This document shows, piece by piece, positions 57,291 to 64,000 of a stretch of DNA of 64,000 bases (within the stretch, counting starts at the first letter, position 1; each line of letters starts with the position of its first letter). The stretch spans positions 47,291,346 to 47,355,345 of the forward strand of contig NC_087064.1 of assembly GCF_963678635.1 (NCBI RefSeq), written 5' to 3'. Source of the stretch: Symsagittifera roscoffensis. Lineage: Eukaryota; Xenacoelomorpha; Acoela; Convolutidae. Below the pieces are notes generated by a model. It saw nothing but the letters and a program-made list of their open reading frames with translations. It was not told the DNA's origin and ran no database searches. A program made the translations under genes and the position numbers.

Positions 57291-57526
57291 AAGTGCCATT
57301 TCTCCGTCGCCCGTGTCACCAAGAAGCATAGATAATTTCCCGGTATCTGCGACGCCGCCGGAGGCAAGGCTGCTACGCCTCCTATTCCTGGTCTTTGCTT
57401 CCAAAGGAATTCTATGTTTTCATATTCTCTGTTGAAATCTGCTGCTAACGCTGTCCTAAAGCTCATGTCTGCTGTGATTGCTATTGCACATGTTCTATTT
57501 GTGAGTATGAAATCGCTATTCCACAA
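57291..57526 (-). pseudogene. Macro-domain remnant, element C
   Basis: NSDFILTNRTCAIAITADMS, FRTALAADFNREYENIEFLW, GIGGVAALPPAASQIPGNYL, CFLVTRATEKWHLDPENLG. Here the region broken by stop or frameshift in A and B is continuous, which confirms the domain order. It is cut after PENLG by fusion to the SGNH remnant, and the acidic tail is joined directly upstream by another deletion. Confidence 0.65.
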
Positions 57527-58143
57527 GTGATGGACCTGTTTCCTCCTCTACGACCTCATTTCCATTGTTATTTTCCCTGGTGCCCTTCTCGTTGACCTCC
57601 CAAGCAGGGTCCATCATCAAATAGTCCCCCCTCTTCCATGTCTGCAGGTATACACCAGTCTTCTGTCGATAGGTTGTGTGGCTTAGTGTTCTCTCTGGGC
57701 CAGTACTCAGTCTGTAAAAGCGTCCCTCCTGGTGCACTTCCGTAATTATGAAGGGTCCCCTCCGTTTTTTAGGAGCTTTTTCGTTCTTTTCGGTAGTATA
57801 ACGTTCTGAAATACCCATACGTAGTCTCCTGCCGAGTAAGCTTTTGCACCAGCTGCTTTCTTATCGAACCTTTTCCTCTGCTTTGCCTGTGCCTGCTGAG
57901 TGTTCCGTCTACACAATTCGTTTAACTCCTGTTGACGTCTAATCACATCCCTTACATAGACCTGTGGAGACGTTCTTTTTCCTCATACTCTGGGTAGAAG
58001 AAAAACAAGGGCAAAGACTTCTCGGGTCCGGTTAACATCATTTGTGGACTAACTCCGGTGGTGGAATGTTGCGTGCTGTTGTAAGCTCTCATCATCTGTG
58101 GAAGATATCTGTCCCAATCGGTCTTATACCTGGAACAATATGC
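57516..58143 (-). pseudogene. Integrase C-terminus and shortened acidic tail, element C
   Basis: Minus strand 57946-57746 (RRQQELNELCRRNTQQAQAK, YSAGDYVWVFQ) and, in another frame, 57818-57516: KKRRGPFIITEVHQEGRFYR, the clear GPF motif of the gypsy integrase C-terminal domain. Then PAWEVNEKGTRENNNGNEVV, ending at a deletion. Confidence 0.7.
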
Positions 58144-59484
58144 CTACAGCATCGACACTAACGTTCGATTTTGTCTTTCAACTGAGCCATTCGTCTGGGG
58201 ATGATATGTGGTGGAATGAGCTTGAGCCACCTGTGAACGTCTCATGAGCTCTTTCGTAAGTTCTCCCATGAAAGCTGGTTCGTTATCCGGTTGAAATGTC
58301 ATCGGACAACCATGTCTCGCTATCCACGTATTGATTAGGTGATCGCACGTCTCTACTGCTGAGGCAGTTATGTAGGGCACGGCCTCTGCATACTTCGTGA
58401 AGTGATCTATCATGACCAAGACTTGATTTTAACCACTGTCTGTCATGCATATCTTTTGGTGATTAATCTGCACCACCTCTTTAAATTCAGATGACTCGAT
58501 TGACTGTAAGCGAAATCGCAATTTCCTTGGTGCCTTGACCTGTTGGCATGACAGACATGCTGTTACCCTCTTCTCGCATGCCTTTTTCATTCCAGGCCAC
58601 TCAAATCGTTTCAGGATCCTCTGGTATACTTTGTCGATTCCCTGATGGCCCATCTGATCATGCGACCTGAATAAAAGTTCTGCCTGATAGAGTTGCGGCA
58701 ACACTATCACATTATACTTGTACAGGACTTTGTCTTCTTCTCTTCTCTTGCAAGCCACGATCCCGTCCTTGTTCAGATATAACCTTCCCTCTTTCTGCAT
58801 AAAGTACTGTCTCAGAATGCGGTAACTGTCTTCCTCCAGATCGCCTTTGTCCGGAGCACCATTTTCGATCCATCTTTTCAGGTTGCTAGTCATGCGGTCA
58901 TTTCTCTGCGCTCTTAGTAGGTTCGAGAGTCTGTATCTTGCCTTCAAGTACGTCTTCACGACCCTCATCTGACTATTCAGCTCATTGGGCTGATGCGTGT
59001 CTTCCTCCATCTTAACGCACCAAATCTTCGCCAACGGCTGTGTTTCCTGTTTGAACGGTTGAAGATCAGTCCTGACAACCTCTTTTTGCGGCAGCAAGCT
59101 TATCGAACGTTTCGATACCGCTATTGTTTCCAAATCATCTGCTGCGTTGTCAAAGACTCTTTCACCTGGTATGAGGTAGCAATCACTGTCAGGGTCTTGA
59201 TATATCTCCCTGTCCAGATCAGTTGCTCGAGTCTCCACTAGTAGTGTGTGTATCGCTAGCTTTGACAGTTCCGATCCTGAGCTCGAGTTCCTGTCTGAAT
59301 AGGTGTCAATTTCTGACTTCCGGGAGTTGTCGTCAATTGAAGAGTTTGCGATGTAGCATGTTCCCTCTCCTGTGTCAGTTCTGTGCGTTCTGCTCATCCA
59401 CCTGAACTCCCCGGACAAAATTTCATCCTCCAGGTTCTGTTCCTCATCCGAAACATTCTCTTCTACAACAGACTCCCCGGACAA
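58144..59484 (-). pseudogene. Integrase and upstream linker, element C
   Basis: Frame 59484-58429 (351 codons) holds the acidic linker and the intact zinc domain (LLFRSHDQMGHQGIDKVYQ, CLSC). The first catalytic Asp is Asn (QINHQKI), which should abolish strand transfer. TAA after CMTDSG is shared with B. Frame 58419-58144 has FQPDNEPAF (second Asp) and HPQTNGSVERQNR (Glu). Confidence 0.8.
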
Positions 59485-60130
59485 ACTTTCTTGTCCTGGG
59501 TTTTGATCCTGAGCTCGCCCTCTCTATTCACCGTTCGTCTCCCCGGACGAATTTACTTACTCCAGGCTTCGATCAACTTCCTCGCCTTCCTTCTGCTAGT
59601 CTTCAAAGGTAACGGTTTTTCTTTTGTGTGTCGTTACCCTGTTCTTCCCGTTTGTATGATGTACTTGTTGAGATTTCTTGGGGTATTGAAGATACTAGTT
59701 GCTGAATTATTGTTCTACAATCCCTTTCATTATCTTTGTGTTGTCGTCTTGACGGCAAAAATTTCACCTTCTCACTGACTGCCAGTGATGCCATAGCTGC
59801 TGCCCACTCGGGGTAATCTCTGGTCACCCCTCTCTCTAACAATCCACCCAGCATCCGCATCACTTGCGGTGTGACCTGCACCGTTTATCCAATAATGAGA
59901 GGCTGTTTATTTTCATGCGAGAGAGTTCCTGCTCGAACAGGTTTGAGATCTAAGGGCACCGGGTCCTTCTTGGATAGAATCATTATCTCGGCTGCTTTTT
60001 CCACAGGTAACTCAGGATGTCCTGGAATTGAATGTCCAGACTTGTCCGACCATCTCGTCATGGGAAGCGCTTCATAAGTTTCTTTGTCCAGAAACGAGAA
60101 CCCTTCCTTGGTTTCCGCCTAGTTGGCTTG
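59485..60130 (-). pseudogene. RNase H-integrase linker, element C
   Basis: Frame 59881-59603 (VTPQVMRMLGGLLERGVTRD, AAAMASLAVSEKVKFLPSRR) corresponds to the linker of A (13550-13770). The upstream part near 60080-59900 matches SGHSIPGHPELPVEKAAEI-like sequence of B. No catalytic motif. Confidence 0.5.
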
Positions 60131-60600
60131 CTTCTGTTCCAATCTTTCATAGACTTGTCAGCATTCTGGTGTTGTCACGCATCCTGTGCTCGATTATCAT
60201 GTGGTAGCCTTCTAGTCTTACTATCCATCTACCTATATAACTCTTATCCATCGAGTATGTCTTCAACCAGGATAACGCTCTGTTGTCAACGCGTAACTTA
60301 AAGGAAGCGCTCCCCAAGTATGCGCGGTACTTTACCACGAATGTGGTAACTGCAAACATTTCTGCTTTTGGTGCACCATATTTCATCTCAGTGTCACTTA
60401 ACACCTTACTGCCATATGCAATGGGACGGAGAACTGTTCTTCCATTCCATTCCTGCTCCTGATGCAGTATCCGTGAGATGGCTACTACTGATGCGCCTGT
60501 GTCAAGAACATACATGTCCTTTTCCGTAGGCATGCCTAGCACTGGCGCTCCGCACAGTTCCAGCCTTATGTTCTCGAAGGCAACTTGTGCTTATTCGTTC
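60131..60600 (-). pseudogene. RNase H of element C
   Basis: Frame 60542-60147: DMYVLDTGASVVAISRILHQ, YGSKVLSDTEMKYGAPKAEM, FKLRVDNRALSWLKTYSMDK (the block deleted in B), GYHMIIEHRMRDNTRMLTSL where a frame slip ends it. Confidence 0.75.
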
Positions 60601-60628
60601 AATTCGAACTTCTTTCCTCTGTTGAGCA

Positions 60629-61742
60629 TCAGCCACTGCATTGGATACACCTTGTCTGCATATCCTTAATGAGATCACGGTAATAATTGGCAAACCCTAG
60701 GAAGCTCATGAACTGTGTGTCCGTTCTGGGAGCCTTCCATGTCAGCAAAGCCTCTACTGCTTCCGGGTCCGGCCTCACGCCATGCCTGTCCACCATTCTT
60801 CCTAGATACTTGATTGAATCCCTAAGGATTTCACATTTTGATGGTTTGCATTTCAAGCCTGCTCTTTTCATGCATCCAAAGACCTCATCGAGCCGATCAA
60901 TGTGGTCTTCCAGGGTTGTTGTTGCTATGACCACGTCATCCACGTAACACATCACAAGATTCCCGTACTTCTTCGTCACTCTGGTCAAAGTCTGAGCCAT
61001 CAGTCTTTGAAAAGTGGCCGTTGCGTTGCACAAGCCAAAGGGCACCCTCTTCCACTGGTACAACCCCAACTCACATGCGAATCCTGTCTTCTCTCTGTCC
61101 TTCTTCCGCAGAGGGACCTGCCAGAAGGCAGAACCCAATCCAGTGTGGTGAAGAAGTTAGCATCACCAAGTTTAGAGATACTCTCGTCTATCCGCGGTAT
61201 CGGGTACGCAACTTTTTTGTCACCGCGTTCAAGTAGCGAAAGTCGCAACAAAACATAAGCTACCCCTTCTTTTTTGCCACGACTACCCCGCAAGCCCGCG
61301 GCAATTTCGAGGGTTCTATCATGCCGTATTCGAGCAACATTTCTATTTCCGTTCGGCACGCTTCTAATTTTTGTGGTGTCATTCGTCTTGCGTCTTCCCT
61401 ATGGGGAATGGCGCCTTCCTCTAGTTCGATTTCTTGTTCGACGAATTTACAACAACCGATATCCGCCTTATGTTTTGAAAACACATCCGCGTTCCGATTT
61501 AAAACCGCCCACACTAATTCAAAATCTCCCCCACCTATTTTCCCTTTTAAGTGTTCAATTTCTGGCAAAATCGGTTTGTCAGATTTTGATTCATATGACG
61601 AGGGGCGTTCCGGAAAATTCGAGCAGCTCGATAAACCGTCGTCTGTTTCGGATTTCATTGAAAACTGTTGATGAATAGATTTGAATTCATTAATTATACT
61701 TAAAATTGTATCTTTATTGGCATAATAAAGACAGTCTTTCAC
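60629..61742 (-). pseudogene. Reverse transcriptase of element C
   Basis: Frame 61742-61260 has the N-terminal part (VEQEIELEEGAIPHREDARR, MIEPSKLPRACGVVVAKKKG). A broken stretch 61260-61138 carries FRYLNAVT-like sequence. Frame 61138-60629 has the palm: FGLCNATATFQRLMAQ, YVDD at 60946-60935, LGRMVDRHGVRPDPE, SFLGFANYYRDLIK. The best-preserved RT core of the three elements. Confidence 0.82.
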
Positions 61743-61913
61743 ACTATATCACATCAAGTTTTGTGTCTCTTCATTGTTTGTCCTCATCGGCAAAGCGTAA
61801 CCAAGTTTCTTTCCACGTTGGATTGAAACCGTGGTGTCCAGTGTGTTCAACAACACACTGACACACAGTCCGTTTCGAGTTACCGAGCAGCTCCGGCCTA
61901 AAATCACTGAACT

Positions 61914-62693
61914 TTAACTATTTGGATTCAGTATCAAACAAACCTGTTTACAATCACTTAACGAATTCAAATTCCTCATTCTAAAATTTGCTACCACAGC
62001 CTGTCCCAGATTTAGTTTTACCCTTTTATCTAAAAAGATTGGTACCTTGTTTCCATCTGTTTTTATTCTATTAATCGGTTTCTCAATATAATTCCGGTCC
62101 GGGTTTCTAATTCTCATTAGACCGTTGTTCGATTCAATGATCACGTCGAAATTCCTGACAAAGTCTCTGCCCAAGATGAATTGGTCGGAGTCGTCCAAAA
62201 TCTCTACTACCAGGAAGCTCATTCAAAGATCCCGTCTTTCCATGTGGAGGACCGTTATTGGTGTTCTTCCGGATACGTAAATCGCTCCTCGATTGGCTGC
62301 AGCCAGTCGGAGATTCGTCGGAATTAGATCTTCCCTCGTGAAGCCCAATCTTACCCAAGTTTTTATCGGTATCACGCTCACTACTGCCCCTGTGTCCAGA
62401 AGCCTTTTGACTCCGATGTTCTTCCCATTGGTGTCGAGCAGATGTGCAGTCACATCTGCGTTGTATCCAATGTGAACTGCGTCTTGCTCCATCATGGCGT
62501 CATGGCCTATCCTACGGACTTTGAGTTCTTCTTCACCCAAATAGATCTGCCCTATTTGGTCACTGTCTGTTGTCACATATGTCCTAGTTTTGATACTGAT
62601 TCCATCCACATTCAGCATCCCAGAATTGCGGACAAACCGATTAAAAATGACCTTCCAAGTTACAAAAGAAGCACCTTGGGCCAAATTTCGCAT
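61914..62693 (-). pseudogene. pro: Aspartic protease of element C
   Basis: Frame 62693-62223: YVTTDSDQIGQIYLGEEELK, LLDTGAVVSVIPIKTWVRLG with catalytic Asp at 62396-62394. After a shift, 62222-61914 has FILGRDFVRNFDVIIESNN, the distal ILGxDF motif. The linker upstream is mostly deleted. Confidence 0.75.
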
Positions 62694-63736
62694 TTACTCC
62701 TCTAATGAATTGCTCATGGTCCAACTCTGACGCATCTTCATCCTCGAGGCTAAAGCCTATTGCTTTCATGCTCTGTTTGTAAGTTGGGCATGCTGGCACA
62801 TAATGGTCCCTCGAACTGCAATTTGCATAAGAGCGTATCTTGTCCATATCGTCCCTTGGTTTGTACCAGTTATTTCCTTGGTTTGCTGATCCGTTGTGAA
62901 AATTGCCATCATTGTTCTTGTAATATCCGGATGTCGATGGAGGCTTCAGTAAAAGATATTCCTTTTGATTTGAGTCTCAACCCCCCTGGTGTTGGCGCAT
63001 TGGTTGAGAGTGGTGTGTAATGTGTCGCTAAGATTGTTCGAAGTTCATCATTCTTCACACCATCGATGAATTTCGAGGCTACTGCCTGGTTCATCCTTCT
63101 GTTCGACTCATCTGGTTGGCTACGCCTTCTTAGCAGCTCCAGATCGCCTGAAAACTTATCTATCGTCTCATCTTCACGTTGCCTCCGTTTCTCGAAGCGC
63201 ATCATTTCTTGGTGTCCCTGAACCCCTGAGCCAACGCGATTTAACAAGTTTTCAATGATTTTCTCAGCAGTATCCCGCTGGTATTGCTTCTTGGCCATGA
63301 CGAAGGTTAGGGCTGTCCCTTCCAAAATACTGATGAGCGCACTGCATTCTTGCCTTTATGACAAGTCCTCTTCCTCAAAATACAGTTTCATCACTTCTAT
63401 CCAGGTATCAATACGGCCATCAGATTCGTCTTTATAGCATCTTGGTTTCTTAAAAACCCTTCTGGACTTTTCGCTACGTTCATTGGTTGTAGATAACCTC
63501 GTAAGGAATGTTTCCAAAGACCTGTTCAGAGGTTCAAAGGCTGCGGCCAATGATGTAGCATCTCTTGAATGCCCCGCTTGACTATCATCGGCCCCTGATA
63601 AGGGGTCTATATTTGGTACTTCCCTTCTGTCCGAATCGCTGGGAATGTTTCTTCCTTGACTCGCATGACTCGTGTTCCTGGAATCACATCTCCCAGTCGC
63701 ATGTGATTCCAGGAACAGGAGTCATGCGAGTCAAGG
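62641..63736 (-). pseudogene. gag: gag of element C (N-terminus missing)
   Basis: The capsid part is 63550-62909 (SLETFLTRLSTTNERSEKSR, FEKRRQREDETIDKFSGDLE), with TAA after EEEDLS and the extra-G frameshift both shared with B. The nucleocapsid frame 62847-62641 has one damaged knuckle (YANCSSRDHYVPAC, first Cys to Tyr) and CFFCNLEGHF, then jumps into protease at GATGCTG. Everything before the capsid is missing; the fold-back at 63654-63736 marks the break. Confidence 0.75.
63654..63736. repeat. Fold-back inverted repeat at the gag break of element C
   Basis: Arms 63654-63689 and 63701-63736 (36 bases each, one mismatch) around an 11-base spacer CTCCCAGTCGC. The sequence is a gag segment (element B 33260-33300) present in both orientations. 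Confidence 0.9.
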
Positions 63737-64000
63737 TGGGTATTTTTTGAAGCTTTTTTTCCGTTTCAAAAAATATCGATATCTCAAAAATCGCGATTTG
63801 TGGGGGGATCAAAATATCGCTATTTTGACCCTAAAAACCGGTCTGTTTAATGTGTTTTTCAATGAAAACCGGTATAGGAGTCTTAATATAGTCTGTATAA
63901 ATTGTAATTCTTGTAAAATTATACCCCTTCGGGCTTGTTCAATAACCGAATTAAGGTGCCTAACTCGGAAATTCGCAGTTCGGTGAAGGGTCACTGCAGT
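63737..64000 (-). other. Leader fragment of element C
   Basis: Reversed, this matches 28615-28870 of leader B (AGGGTCAAAATAGCGATATT, GATATCGAT and so on). It continues beyond the window, where the 5' LTR should lie. No gene. Confidence 0.75.

Larger units (their letters stand above)
54478..64000 (-). mobile_element. Element C: internally deleted relative of B, minus strand, incomplete at window end
   Basis: Reads from right to left: leader fragment 64000-63737, gag from 63736, protease, RT, RNase H, linker, integrase, acidic tail, macro domain, SGNH remnant, ORF 3, then the end of ORF 5, 3' noncoding and a short 304 base LTR. The 5' LTR lies beyond 64000. Protein similarity to B is very high. 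Large internal deletions: leader to gag, nucleocapsid to protease, within SGNH, and ORF 3 to ORF 5 (about 4.5 kb relative to B). Confidence 0.85.

Overview
The window is repeat-dominated animal DNA. The flanks are strongly AT-rich, with decayed coding traces and intron-like splice signals. The rest is almost entirely three related giant Ty3/gypsy-type LTR retroelements. A Penelope-like fragment with a GIY-YIG signature also points to a metazoan. A planarian-type flatworm is a reasonable guess, because giant gypsy elements (Burro) are known from Schmidtea, but nothing here proves the species.

Layout: 1-3793 is AT-rich flank with decayed minus-strand coding remnants. Element A (+) runs 3794-53888 and is interrupted in its 3' LTR. 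Its parts are 5' LTR 3794-4683, primer site 4696, a 3 kb leader, gag 7720-10273, protease, RT, RNase H and integrase 10299-17290, an acidic tail to 18046, a macro domain 18049-18608, and accessory ORFs 19064-25647. Its 3' LTR is 26427-26976 plus 53551-53888. Element B (+) sits inside that 3' LTR: 5' LTR 26977-27880, a 3.9 kb leader, gag-pol 31771-39876, macro domain, accessory ORFs 42380-50280, and 3' LTR 51115-52038. Next come about 0.8 kb of host-like sequence with exon-like segments (52039-52852) and a 3'-end fragment D (52853-53548) of a short-LTR relative. After A ends there is a minus-strand Penelope-like remnant (53889-54240). Element C (minus, 54478-64000, running off the window) is an internally deleted copy.

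All copies are broken by stops and frameshifts, but the family plan can be read by comparison: gag, PR, RT, RNase H, IN, acidic tail, then an OARD1/TARG1-like macro domain. An AT-rich gap follows, and then a second module: a coiled-coil protein, an SGNH/GDSL hydrolase, a large protein with a degenerate SGNH-like region, a basic/acidic linker protein, and a long helical protein ending in a Cys-rich block. The accessory half is as long as gag-pol and is conserved between the diverged copies A and B, so it is part of the element and not a chance capture. No envelope-like protein (signal peptide plus membrane anchor) was seen.

The copies also record their history. A and B each carry a near-identical tandem duplication (1,624 and 1,455 bp). 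B and C share the same disabling mutations. C shows microhomology deletions and a fold-back inversion. Hairpins are conserved in the leader and just upstream of the 3' LTR.
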